Of a DNA stretch of 64,000 nt, positions 16,871 through 25,060 are shown piece by piece. The stretch comes from Methylobacterium isbiliense (GTDB lineage Bacteria > Pseudomonadota > Alphaproteobacteria > Rhizobiales > Beijerinckiaceae). The stretch spans positions 1 to 64,000 of the forward strand of contig NZ_BPQQ01000067.1 of NCBI RefSeq assembly GCF_022179325.1, in the 5' to 3' direction. Numbering within the stretch: the stretch's first letter is position 1; every line of letters begins with the position of its first letter. The notes under the pieces were generated by a model. The model saw only the letters and a program-made list of their open reading frames with translations, had not been told where the DNA came from and did not search any database. Position numbers and translations under genes: made by a program.

Positions 16871-17803
16871 ATGACGACGCTCCTCCTCGCGCGCGGGCGG
16901 GCCGCGCGGCTCGCCCTCGACCCGACCCTGGCCGGCCTCCTCGGCGGCCTCGTGGCCGCCCTGAGCTGGGGCGGCTACCTCGCTCTCATGCGAGCCGGCG
17001 TGAAGTCCGGCCTCGCCGGCCCCGATTTCCTGATCCTCCGCTTCGGGGTGGCGGCCGTGCTCACCGCGCCCCTCCTGGTCTGGCGCTGGCCGCAGGTGCG
17101 GGCGATCGGTCTGAAGCGCTCCCTCGCCCTGGCGCTGGCCGCGGGGCCGCTCTTCATCCTCGTCGGCAGCACGGGCTTCGCGTTTGCGCCGCTGTCGCAC
17201 GGCGCCGTGGTGCAACCGGCGACCGTCGCGGTCGGCGGGCTGATCCTGGGGACGCTGCTCCTCGGCGAGGCGATGACGGCCCGCAAGGCGCTCGGGGCGG
17301 GGGCCGTGATCGCTGGCGTGCTGCTCGTGGGCGGTGCGGCGCTCACCGCGGGGGAAGCGGGCGCGTGGATCGGCGACCTGCTCTTCGCGGCGGCAGGCGG
17401 GCTCTGGCTCGTCTTCACGCTGCTGCTGCGGCGCTGGCGCATCGACCCGCTCGCCGGGGCGGCGGTGGTGAACGCGATCTCGGGCGCGGTCGTCGTGCCG
17501 GTCTACTTGATCGCCGTCGGCCCGGAGCGACTCACGGCGCTGCCGCCGGGTGCACTGGCCATGCAGGCGTTCGTGCAGGGCGTCCTCGCGGGCGCCGTCG
17601 CGGTGGCGGCCTTCGCGGTGGCGGTGCGCGAACTCGGCGCGGGGCGGGCCGCCCTGTTCCCGGCCCTCGTGCCGGCAACGGCGGTGCTGATCGGCATCCC
17701 GGTCGCCGGCGAGGTTCCGGGCATTCCCCAGGTCGCAGGCCTCGTCCTCGCCACCGCCGGGCTGGTGCTCGCCGTCACGCGGGGGCGGGGCGGGCCGCGG
17801 TGA
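16871..17803 (+). CDS. EamA/DMT family transporter
   Basis: A 310-residue inner-membrane protein with about ten hydrophobic helices in two EamA repeats (about residues 20-150 and 165-300). AALSWGGYLALMRAGVKSGL and the second-repeat LGAGRAALFPALVPATAVLI are typical. These exporters move amino acids, metabolites or drugs; the substrate is unknown. AGGAGGCCGCC lies immediately before the ATG, 10 bp after the peroxiredoxin stop, so it is probably in the same operon. Its 3' end overlaps the convergent MFS gene by 29 bp. Confidence 0.9.
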   Translation: MTTLLLARGRAARLALDPTLAGLLGGLVAALSWGGYLALMRAGVKSGLAGPDFLILRFGVAAVLTAPLLVWRWPQVRAIGLKRSLALALAAGPLFILVGSTGFAFAPLSHGAVVQPATVAVGGLILGTLLLGEAMTARKALGAGAVIAGVLLVGGAALTAGEAGAWIGDLLFAAAGGLWLVFTLLLRRWRIDPLAGAAVVNAISGAVVVPVYLIAVGPERLTALPPGALAMQAFVQGVLAGAVAVAAFAVAVRELGAGRAALFPALVPATAVLIGIPVAGEVPGIPQVAGLVLATAGLVLAVTRGRGGPR

Positions 17804-19016
17804 CGCGCCCGGCGCCGTCGCGCCCATCGAAGCGGGCGCCGCAGAGCGCCGCTGCGGCGAGCGCCGCGCCAATGACCGCCACGCAGGCCGGCCAGCCGAG
17901 GCGGTCGAAGGCGGCGCCGAGGACGAGGCTGCCGAGGAGGCCGCCGCCGAAATAGGCGGCGAGGTAGAGGCCGCTCGCGGCGCCGCGGTCGCCGTCGGCG
18001 GCCTGCCCCACGAAGCTGGTCGCCACGGCCTGCGCGAAGAAGGTGCCGGCCGCGACGAGCGTGAGGCCGGCGAGGACGGGCGCCAGGGACGGCACCAGCA
18101 GCAGCGGCAGCCCCGCCGCCGCCACGCCGAGGCCGAGCCAGAGGGACCGGCGGGCCCCGAGCCGCGGCACGATCCGGCCCGCGAGCGGCGTCGTCGCCAT
18201 CGCGGGCAGGAAGACGAGGTAGACGAGGCCGAGCGCCCCCTGGTCGAGGCCGAAGGGCGCCCGTGCCAGCACGAAGTTCACGAAGGTGAACGCGCCGATG
18301 AAGGCGAAGAGGATGCAGAACCCGACCGCGAGGGCTGCGCGCACCCGGCCGTTGACGAGGTGCCGTTTGAGCGTCGTGAGGGCCGCGCGCCGCTCGAGCG
18401 GCATGGGAACGAGCGCCGTGGCGTGGGTGAGCCCGACCGCGACCAGCCCGGCGCCCGCGAGGTTGAGGCCCGCCAGCACCAGGAAGGTGGGGCCGAGCCC
18501 CAGCTGGTCGGCCGCGCCCGCGGCCAGCAGGCGTCCCACGAGGTTCGAGGCGACGTTGCCGGTGACGTAGGCCGCGAAGGCGCTCGCGGCGACGGAGGGG
18601 CCGCAATGTTCGCCGAGATAGGCGAGCGTGAGCGTGAAGGCGCTCGCCATGCACACGCCCTGCGCCACGCGCAGCAGCGTGAAGGCGGTCAGGTCGGGCG
18701 CGACGGACAGGAGGGCGGTCGGCAGCGTCAGGAGGACGAGGCTCGCCACGATGCCCCGCCTGCGGTCGAGGTAGCGTCCCGCCAGGGCCACGCCGAGGCT
18801 CGCGGCCGCCATGCCGAGCGTGCTCGCGTTCACGGCGAAGCCCATCGCGGCGGGGGTGACCGCGTAGGCCCGCGCCAGGGCCGGCAGGATCGCCTGGGCG
18901 GCGAAGAGGTCGGCCAGCGTCAGGAAGGCGATCAGCCCGATCAGGAGGGTGCGGACGCGCTGCGGCGACAGGCCGGCGGGCCGCGCGGCTGGGCCGAGGG
19001 CGGGGGAGGTGGTCAT
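17775..19016 (-). CDS. MFS transporter (YnfM-like)
   Basis: A 413-residue protein with twelve predicted transmembrane helices. The start at 19016 follows AAGGATCCCCGCC. The loop 2-3 signature appears as GVALAGRYLDRRRGI, and LTLADLFAAQAILPALARAY in helix 1 matches the drug/arabinose exporter group. The substrate is unknown; drug or sugar efflux is the family norm. It overlaps the 3' end of the DMT gene on the other strand, so the transcripts are antisense there. Confidence 0.9.
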   Translation of the reverse strand: MTTSPALGPAARPAGLSPQRVRTLLIGLIAFLTLADLFAAQAILPALARAYAVTPAAMGFAVNASTLGMAAASLGVALAGRYLDRRRGIVASLVLLTLPTALLSVAPDLTAFTLLRVAQGVCMASAFTLTLAYLGEHCGPSVAASAFAAYVTGNVASNLVGRLLAAGAADQLGLGPTFLVLAGLNLAGAGLVAVGLTHATALVPMPLERRAALTTLKRHLVNGRVRAALAVGFCILFAFIGAFTFVNFVLARAPFGLDQGALGLVYLVFLPAMATTPLAGRIVPRLGARRSLWLGLGVAAAGLPLLLVPSLAPVLAGLTLVAAGTFFAQAVATSFVGQAADGDRGAASGLYLAAYFGGGLLGSLVLGAAFDRLGWPACVAVIGAALAAAALCGARFDGRDGAGRVTAARPAPA

Positions 19017-19195
19017 GGCGGGGATCCTTCTCGGAAGGGCGCCGGGCAGGACCCGGGCCGCCCCGCACGGCGCAGGCTCGTGCCGGCGGTCATTGCCGAT
19101 GACCGCCGGTTCGGTTTTCGGTTGTTCGCCAGATCTTCGATTTGGCATCGCGACGTCGCAACGGCCCGACGCGTCAGCATCCCGGGCCGTCGGCA

Positions 19196-19660
19196 TCACA
19201 TCGCGTGCGGATCCTCCTTCTCCGGGAAGAGGTCGGCGGAGATCAGGATCACGGGCTTCTTCGACTCGTTCTTCCACCAGTGGGCGACCGCCTTCGTCTC
19301 GCGTGCGACCTCGCCGGCGCGATGGACGATCGGCACCGCGCAGGTCGTGGCGTGCTCCATGATCGTGCCCTGCACGACGTAGATCAGGGCGGGACGGTTC
19401 TCGTGGCTGTGGAAGGGCACGACCCCGCCGGGCTGGACGACCAGCCGGCGCAGGCGGAAGCTGCGGTCCGGCGCGGCGACGTTGCTCTCCTTGGCGAGGT
19501 CGAGGGCACCGAGCACCGTGTCGGTGACGCCCACGGGCGCGCTCGGCCCGGTCCCTGCGCCACCGGAGCGGCCCTGGCCGGCGGGACACTCGCCGGCCGA
19601 GGCGGGCCCGGCCGCGAGCAGGCCCAGCAGCAGCGGGAGGAAGATCCAGTCCTTGCGCAT
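19196..19660 (-). CDS. Secreted cupin-domain protein
   Basis: A 154-residue protein with a signal peptide (MRKDWIFLPLLLGLLAAG, cleavage near ASA) and one cupin domain. LVVQPGGVVPFHSHENRPAL gives the first metal motif (His-x-His-x-Glu) and VQGTIMEHATT follows. It is a periplasmic single-domain cupin of unknown reaction. It stands alone between the MFS gene and a peroxiredoxin gene read the other way. Confidence 0.82.
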   Translation of the reverse strand: MRKDWIFLPLLLGLLAAGPASAGECPAGQGRSGGAGTGPSAPVGVTDTVLGALDLAKESNVAAPDRSFRLRRLVVQPGGVVPFHSHENRPALIYVVQGTIMEHATTCAVPIVHRAGEVARETKAVAHWWKNESKKPVILISADLFPEKEDPHAM

Positions 19661-19961
19661 CGTCGGTCTCCGTGAGCGCGATGCAGCCGTCCCACACGGC
19701 TGTCATGCACGAACGATGGCGGGCCCCCCTGCCGGCGTGAAATGCCGATGCGGTCTCGTCTCCATAGGCAATCGCTATGGGAATCATCGTACCGGCCGCC
19801 GTAGCATCGCGGTTGTTCGGGGCCGGACGAGCGGGCGCCGCCGCAAAGACGAGGGAGAGCGCCATGACGCGACCGGATCCGCTCGGATCCCGACGTGTTC
19901 TGCTCTAGCGGACTGGACGATAAGACCGCGCGAGACCGCGGGCGACGATCGGGAGGCCGGG
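19661..19961. other. Divergent intergenic region
   Basis: About 300 bp between the leftward cupin gene and the rightward peroxiredoxin gene. It must hold their promoters. No repeat, RNA or convincing small gene was seen. Confidence 0.45.
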
Positions 19962-20621
19962 ATGCAGGAGACCGGAACGGTCACGCCGCTGCGGGCACGC
20001 CTCGGCACTCGGCTGGGCCAACTCGATGGCGCCTATCGGGCGAGCATGGAGGCGGCGATCGCCCACCTGCGGCGCAGCGGCATGGCGACGCGCGCCAAGC
20101 TGGCCGGTGACCGCGCCCCCGATTTCGCCCTGCCCGATCCGGACGGGGCGATCGTCTCGCTGGCCGAGCGGCTGCAGGCGGGGCCGGTCGTGCTCAGCTT
20201 CTTCCGCGGCGAGTGGTGCTCGTTCTGCCGCATCGAGATGGACGCCCTGATCGCGGCCTTGCCGGATCTCGCTGCGGCGGGCGCGAGCCTCGTGATGGTT
20301 TCGCCGCAGGGCTCCTCCGAGACCCTGCTCGCGCGCAGCCGCGGCGTCCCGGGCCTCACCGTGCTGAAGGACCCGATGAACGGCGTCGGGCTGCAATACG
20401 GGCTCATCTTCCGTATGCCCGACATTCTGCGCGAGGCGCTGCTCGCCCTCGGCGTCGACCTCTCGCACGTCTACGGCACCGACGCGTGGCTGCTGCCGAT
20501 CCCCGCGACCTACCTGATCCGCCGGGACGGCACGATCGCGCTGGCCCACACGGATCCGGACTTCACGCGGCGCCTCGACCCGCAGGACATCCTCGCCGCG
20601 CTCCGTGCTTTGACCGGCTGA
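19962..20621 (+). CDS. AhpC/TSA-type peroxiredoxin-like protein
   Basis: A 219-residue thioredoxin-fold protein, paralogous to the 16189-16860 product. The N-terminal helix is followed by GDRAPDFALPDPDGAIVSL, the active-site segment LSFFRGEWCSFCRIEMDAL with a CxxC pair, and IPATYLIRRDGTIALAHTD. The ATG at 19962 follows GGGAGGCCGG. It is likely a cytosolic peroxidase. It ends 4 bp from the convergent LysR gene, with a small stem (TGACCG/CGGTCA) spanning both stops. Confidence 0.87.
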   Translation: MQETGTVTPLRARLGTRLGQLDGAYRASMEAAIAHLRRSGMATRAKLAGDRAPDFALPDPDGAIVSLAERLQAGPVVLSFFRGEWCSFCRIEMDALIAALPDLAAAGASLVMVSPQGSSETLLARSRGVPGLTVLKDPMNGVGLQYGLIFRMPDILREALLALGVDLSHVYGTDAWLLPIPATYLIRRDGTIALAHTDPDFTRRLDPQDILAALRALTG

Positions 20622-20625
20622 TCGG

Positions 20626-21540
20626 TCAGGCGACGCGCGCGGCGTCGGACGGCCTTCGCCGGCCTGCCACGTCCGCCTGCCGCACCAGCGCGGCGAGCGC
20701 CGGCGAGTGGCGGCGGCCCGCCACCGTCGTGAGGGCGACCCGGTGGCGCAGCGGCAGATCGGCAAGGGGGCGGAACGGCAGCGACCGGGCGCGGGTGATG
20801 CTCTCCGGCCACAGGATGCAGCCGAGGCCCTGCCGGACGAGACTCGCCAGCCAGCGCTCGTCGCCGCTCGAATGGCGCGCCACCCGGTTGATGCCCCGCG
20901 CGTCCATGGCGGCGGCGATCGCCTCCTCGTGGCGGCAGCCGAGCCGCACGATGAGCGGCTCCCCGTCGAGGTTTTCCAGCACGACCTCGGTCAGCGCCTC
21001 GAACCGGTGTCCGGGAGCGAAGGCCACGCAGAACAGGTCCTCGGCGATCCGCCGCAGGTCGAAGCGCTCGTGGCGCACGACCGCAACCCCGTCGAGCGGC
21101 GCGAGCAGGGCCGCGTCGACGTCGCCGGCGATCAGCCAATCCTCGACGAGGTTCGCCGGGCCGATCTCGACCTGCAGGGTCAGCCCGGCGATCTCCGCCG
21201 AGACGCCGGCGAGGAGCGGCGCGCCCGTCTCGGCCGCGATGGAGGAGCAGGCCCCGATGGTGAGCTGCCCGGTCTCGCGCTTGCGGAAGCTCTGCGCTTG
21301 GCGCTTGGCCGTCTCGGCCGCCTCCAGGGCGGCCTGCAGGTGGGGCCGCATCAGGCGGCCGAGCTCGGTCAGGTGCGTGTGGACACGCTCGCGGCGAAAG
21401 AGCGGGCCGCCGAGCTCGTCCTCCAGCTTCTGGATCGCGCGGGTGAGGGAAGGTTGCGCCACGTGCAGACGCTCGGCCGCGCGGGTGAAATTCAGGTGCT
21501 CGGCCACCGCGAGGAAGTAGCGGACCTGGTGCATCTCCAT
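20626..21540 (-). CDS. LysR family transcriptional regulator
   Basis: A 304-residue regulator. The N-terminal winged helix-turn-helix (residues 2-60: FLAVAEHLNFTRAAERLHVA, QPSLTRAIQKLEDELGGPLF) is followed by a periplasmic-binding-protein-like effector domain (about 90-290). The start MEMHQVRYF at 21540 is standard for the family. It converges on the peroxiredoxin gene, so it may act on that gene or on itself; the target is not visible. The effector is unknown. Confidence 0.92.
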   Translation of the reverse strand: MEMHQVRYFLAVAEHLNFTRAAERLHVAQPSLTRAIQKLEDELGGPLFRRERVHTHLTELGRLMRPHLQAALEAAETAKRQAQSFRKRETGQLTIGACSSIAAETGAPLLAGVSAEIAGLTLQVEIGPANLVEDWLIAGDVDAALLAPLDGVAVVRHERFDLRRIAEDLFCVAFAPGHRFEALTEVVLENLDGEPLIVRLGCRHEEAIAAAMDARGINRVARHSSGDERWLASLVRQGLGCILWPESITRARSLPFRPLADLPLRHRVALTTVAGRRHSPALAALVRQADVAGRRRPSDAARVA

Positions 21541-21932
21541 GCGGTCACCCCACCCCGTTCGGGTCCGGTCGCCGCCAGGCGCGGTCGCCCTCGACGTCGC
21601 ACGCGATCCCGTCGCGTCGCCGAGGGGCCGCCTGCCCGCGTTCGTGCGGCCGGTCAGCCGACCCGCCGCGATCGTCATCGTGCGCCCGATCGGCGGAACC
21701 GTAATCGATCGACCGGATGAAGGCGAGCGGAGCACCGCACTTCCGCAATCCCGTACCTCTCGCGAGGCGTGGCGCCGTTCCCTTACGGCAACGTCCCGGC
21801 CGGTCTGGACATCGGTCGAGGAGGCCCATCGGCCCTGTCCTCGCCCGCACCCCTGTTACGATTCCGCCAGCGCGGGCGATTTCCTCCTGAATGCACTGCG
21901 TCCGGTCGCTCGGCCGGATAGAGGGGAAGACC
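21541..21932. other. Divergent intergenic region between LysR and AraC genes
   Basis: 392 bp containing the promoters of two divergent regulators. Several open frames cross it, but none has a ribosome-binding site or recognisable composition. No operator was identified. Confidence 0.5.
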
Positions 21933-22787
21933 ATGACCGAACTCCCGGCCGGTGACCGGGCGTCCTACCGCCTCCTCGACATCCTCGACGGCACGCATGC
22001 GCTGCGCGCGGAGTTCAGGCACCGCCGCTTCCGCCCGCATTTCCACGACACCTACGTCATCGGCGCCACGGAGCAGGGGGCCGAGATCTTCGAGGCGCGC
22101 GGCGGCCGCCACGTCTCGCCGGCAGGGTCGCTGCGCCTCATCAATCCCGGCGAGGTCCATACCGGCGCGCCTCCGCGCGCCGGGGTCTGGGGATACCGCT
22201 GCCTCTATCCCTCGGTCTCGCTCATGGCCGGCATCGCGGCCGAACTCGGCCGGAGCGCTCCGCCGTTCTTCCCAGACATGGTGGTGCCGCATCCCGCGCT
22301 CGCCGCCATGCTCCTGCGGGCGCTCGCCGGCGCGGAGGGGCCCGCCTCCCGCCTCGGCCGGGAGGCGCGCCTGCGCGTCGCGCTGGCGCAGATCGTGGTG
22401 GCCCAGGGCGCCGAGCGCCCGGAGATCCCGCCGATGCGCCGGGCACCGCAGGCGGTCGAGCGCACGCGCCGCTTCATCACCGATCACCTCGCCCAGGATA
22501 TCGGCCTCGCCGAGGTGGCGCAGGCCGCCGGGATGAGCCGCTTCCACCTCCTGCGGGTTTTCAAGGCCGAGACCGGGCTGACGCCCTTCGCCTTCCAGGC
22601 GCACGCCCGGGTCGTGCAGGCCCGCTCGCTCCTCGGCCGCGGCCTGAGCGTCAAGCAGACCGCCGCGGCCTGCGGCTTCGTCGACCGCAGCCACTTCGCC
22701 CGGGTCTTCCTCGCCATCGTCGGAGTCACGCCCGCCGCCTACCGGGACGCGGTCGCCCCCACGGCGCAGCGGGTATCGAAACCATAG
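21933..22787 (+). CDS. AraC family transcriptional regulator
   Basis: A 284-residue regulator. The N-terminal cupin-like sensing domain (RPHFHDTYVIGATEQG, LRLINPGEVHTGAP) is followed by the double helix-turn-helix DNA-binding domain (about 175-275: IGLAEVAQAAGMSRFHLLRV, KQTAAACGFVDRSHFARVF). This matches the group that often controls an amino-acid exporter, but no such exporter adjoins it. The ATG at 21933 follows GAGGGGAAGACC. Confidence 0.9.
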   Translation: MTELPAGDRASYRLLDILDGTHALRAEFRHRRFRPHFHDTYVIGATEQGAEIFEARGGRHVSPAGSLRLINPGEVHTGAPPRAGVWGYRCLYPSVSLMAGIAAELGRSAPPFFPDMVVPHPALAAMLLRALAGAEGPASRLGREARLRVALAQIVVAQGAERPEIPPMRRAPQAVERTRRFITDHLAQDIGLAEVAQAAGMSRFHLLRVFKAETGLTPFAFQAHARVVQARSLLGRGLSVKQTAAACGFVDRSHFARVFLAIVGVTPAAYRDAVAPTAQRVSKP

Positions 22788-22864
22788 CCACTCGCGAATT
22801 CTGGCGGAGCCCGCGCGGTGCTCTGATGAGGGTACCGCCGGATGGCGGCGGGCCGGAGATCGCC

Positions 22865-23170
22865 ATGAACCGCATCCTCATCGCCGGGCTCGCGCTCTGC
22901 CTCGCGGGTCCCGCCCTCGCCCAGAGCACCGGCAGCGGCCAGCAATCGGGCGGGCCTGCCCGGGACCGGATCAGCGCGACCGGCGGCCGCCCGCAGCCCG
23001 TGACCGCGCCCGACCCGAAGCGGCTCGGCTCCGGGAGCCACGCCGGCGGCCCGCTCAACAACCGGCTGTCCTCGACCGGACCCGGCGGCGCCGCGCCGGT
23101 CGCGCGGCGCGACCCCGCTCTGCGCCGCTACGGCTCCGGATCGCGCGCGGGCGGTCCGCTCAACCGCTGA
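22865..23170 (+). CDS. Small secreted protein with internal GSGSxAGGPLN repeats
   Basis: A 101-residue product with a clear signal peptide (MNRILIAGLALCLAGPALAQ). The mature part is low-complexity, rich in Gly, Ser, Arg and Pro. The segments RLGSGSHAGGPLNNR and RYGSGSRAGGPLNR form a near-perfect duplication, the second at the very C-terminus. GGAG precedes the ATG. It is probably co-transcribed with the patatin gene 24 bp downstream. The family is not recognised; an envelope or extracellular location is likely. Confidence 0.7.
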   Translation: MNRILIAGLALCLAGPALAQSTGSGQQSGGPARDRISATGGRPQPVTAPDPKRLGSGSHAGGPLNNRLSSTGPGGAAPVARRDPALRRYGSGSRAGGPLNR

Positions 23171-23194
23171 GCCGTGCGGCCGAGGGAGGGCGCC

Positions 23195-24355
23195 ATGGAC
23201 CTGACGAATCCGCTGCACGCACCGGCAGGGGAGGGACCGGACCTTCGCGCCTATGGGCGGGTGGTCCTCGTGCTCCAGGGCGGCGGCGCCCTCGGCGCCT
23301 ACCAGGTCGGCGTCTACCGCGCCCTGCACGAGGCCGGGATCGAGCCCGACTGGGTGATCGGCACCTCCATCGGGGCGATCAACGGCGGCCTGATCGCCGG
23401 CAACCCGCCCGAGCGGCGCCTGGAGCGTCTCTGCGCCTTCTGGCGCCGCGTCGAGCACGATGCGGTGCGCGGCCGGCTCTCCGCCTGGCCCGGCCTCGGT
23501 CCGCTCTCCGCGCACTGGGCGACGCTGATGCAGGGCGTGGCGGGCTTCTTCGCGCCCAACCCCTTCGCGCTCGCCAGCCCCCACTGGCCACTCGGCCCCG
23601 AATCGGTCGGCTACTACTCGACGGCGCCCCTGCGCGAGACCCTGGCCGACCTCGTCGACCTCGACAGGCTCAATGGCGGCACGTGCCGCCTGACGGTCGG
23701 GGCGGCGAACGTGCGCACGGGCCAGATGCGCTATTTCGACAGCCGCGACGAGACCCTCGACCTGCGCCACGTCATGGCTTCCGGGGCGCTGCCGCCGGCC
23801 TTCCCGCCGGTGCGCATCGGTGACGACCTCTACTGGGACGGCGGCATCCTCTCGAACACCCCCGTCGAGGCGGTGTTCGACGACAATCCGCGGCGCGACG
23901 GGATCGTGTTCGCGGTCCACATGTGGAACCCGTCCGGCCCCGAGCCGCGCACCCTCTGGGAGGTCGTCAACCGCCAGAAGGACCTTCAGTACGCGAGCCG
24001 CGCCCACAGCCACATCGCGCGCCAGAAGCAGATGCACCGGCTGCGCCACGTGATCGCGGAACTCGCCCGCCGCCTGCCCGGCGACGTCGCGGCCGATCCG
24101 GAGGTCAAGGCGCTCTCCGCCTACGGCTGCGTGACCCGCATGCATGTGGTGCGGCTGCTCGCCCCACGGCTCGAGGCGGAGGACCACCTGCGCGACATCG
24201 ATTTCAGCCCGACCGGGATCCGCATGCGGGAAGAGGCCGGCTACCTGCACGCGCGGCGCGTGCTCGCCGAGGCGCCCTGGACCCGCGAGGTCGACGCCCT
24301 CGAAGGCTTCGTGCTGCATGAGGCCGATGCGGGCCACGCCGCCGTGACGTGGTGA
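23195..24355 (+). CDS. Patatin-like phospholipase
   Basis: A 386-residue serine lipid acyl hydrolase. The oxyanion motif is LQGGGALGAYQVGVYRAL (about residue 30), the nucleophile elbow is GTSIG (about 58), and the catalytic Asp is in DGG (about 215), the patatin Ser-Asp dyad. The C-terminal 150 residues match the DUF3734-containing bacterial subgroup. The expected substrate is phospholipid or another acyl ester at the cytoplasmic face. GGGAGGG lies before the ATG at 23195. It follows the small secreted protein and precedes a truncated sigma factor. Confidence 0.92.
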   Translation: MDLTNPLHAPAGEGPDLRAYGRVVLVLQGGGALGAYQVGVYRALHEAGIEPDWVIGTSIGAINGGLIAGNPPERRLERLCAFWRRVEHDAVRGRLSAWPGLGPLSAHWATLMQGVAGFFAPNPFALASPHWPLGPESVGYYSTAPLRETLADLVDLDRLNGGTCRLTVGAANVRTGQMRYFDSRDETLDLRHVMASGALPPAFPPVRIGDDLYWDGGILSNTPVEAVFDDNPRRDGIVFAVHMWNPSGPEPRTLWEVVNRQKDLQYASRAHSHIARQKQMHRLRHVIAELARRLPGDVAADPEVKALSAYGCVTRMHVVRLLAPRLEAEDHLRDIDFSPTGIRMREEAGYLHARRVLAEAPWTREVDALEGFVLHEADAGHAAVTW

Positions 24356-24362
24356 GGCGCCC

Positions 24363-24752
24363 GTGACGCAGACGGCCGACGGCACCGAGATCGCGGCGCG
24401 CCTCGCGACCGCCATGGCCGCCGCACAGGGCGGGGACGCCCGCGCCTATCGGATCCTGCTCCGCGACTGCGTGCCGATCATTGCGGCCGAGGCTCGGCTC
24501 CAGGGCGTCGCCGCGTCCGCGTTGGACGCCATCGTGCAGGAGACGCTCCTCACGCTGCATCGCGTGCGCGCCACCTACGATCCGGCTCGTCCCTTCCTAC
24601 CGTGGCTGCGCGCCCTCGCCCGGCACCGCGCCGCCGATCACCTGCGCAGGGCCCGCTGCCAGCGAGCGGACATCCATGCCCATCCGGCTCTCGACAACCT
24701 GATGCGGACGGCTGCGAGCACGGACGTCTTCGCCGTCGAGGCAGACGGCTGA
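24363..24752 (+). pseudogene. ECF sigma factor truncated after region 2
   Basis: A 129-residue product. Residues about 20-105 match sigma-70 region 2 of extracytoplasmic-function sigma factors (ALDAIVQETLLTLHRVRATY, then PFLPWLRALARHRAADHLRR). ECF factors need a region 4 helix-turn-helix of about 60 further residues, and none is present: the frame stops at 24752, 4 bp before a dispersed repeat. The repeat probably marks the break. Without region 4 it is unlikely to be a functional sigma factor. It begins 8 bp after the patatin gene. Confidence 0.65.
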
Positions 24753-24755
24753 CCT

Positions 24756-24883
24756 CTGACACCGTCTCCGCTTGATCAAAGCGGAGACGGTGTCAGCAAG
24801 CCCGCGCGGTGGAGCCCAAGGCTCCACGCGACTGAGCGAAGCCCGCATCCGCCATCCCGAAGGGATCAAGCGGATGGGGTATG
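24756..24883 (+). repeat. Dispersed structured 128-bp repeat, copy A
   Basis: It matches 60675-60802 over 128 bp without gaps, with about 11 differences by eye. Three hairpins: an 18-bp stem (24756-24773 with 24779-24796, loop GATCA), then GTGGAGCC-CAA-GGCTCCAC, then ATCCC-GAA-GGGAT enclosed by CATCCG/CGGATG. Two of the differences between copies in the first stem are compensatory, which preserves pairing. It lies 4 bp after the truncated sigma-factor stop. The remainder of 24753-25060 contains no gene; peptide frames inside the repeat are spurious. Confidence 0.85.
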
Positions 24884-25060
24884 GGGCGCTCACCGACCCG
24901 AGCAGATCGGCCCGTCGCCTGGTTGGCCGTCCCGGAAATCCAGGGAACGAACCCACGGACAAGGATGGCTCGCTCATCGGGCTCGCCTCGGGGCGCCTTC
25001 GGTCCGTCATTGCTCCACAAGGTGACCGATCGTCAGCAGAAGCGCCCCGTGCGAGTCTGC

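Noticed and set aside
24793-25020. Small leftward frame across repeat copy A
   Set aside because: A similar frame occurs in repeat copy B (60712-60933) and shares only the repeat-encoded C-terminus, so it reflects the repeat and not a gene.
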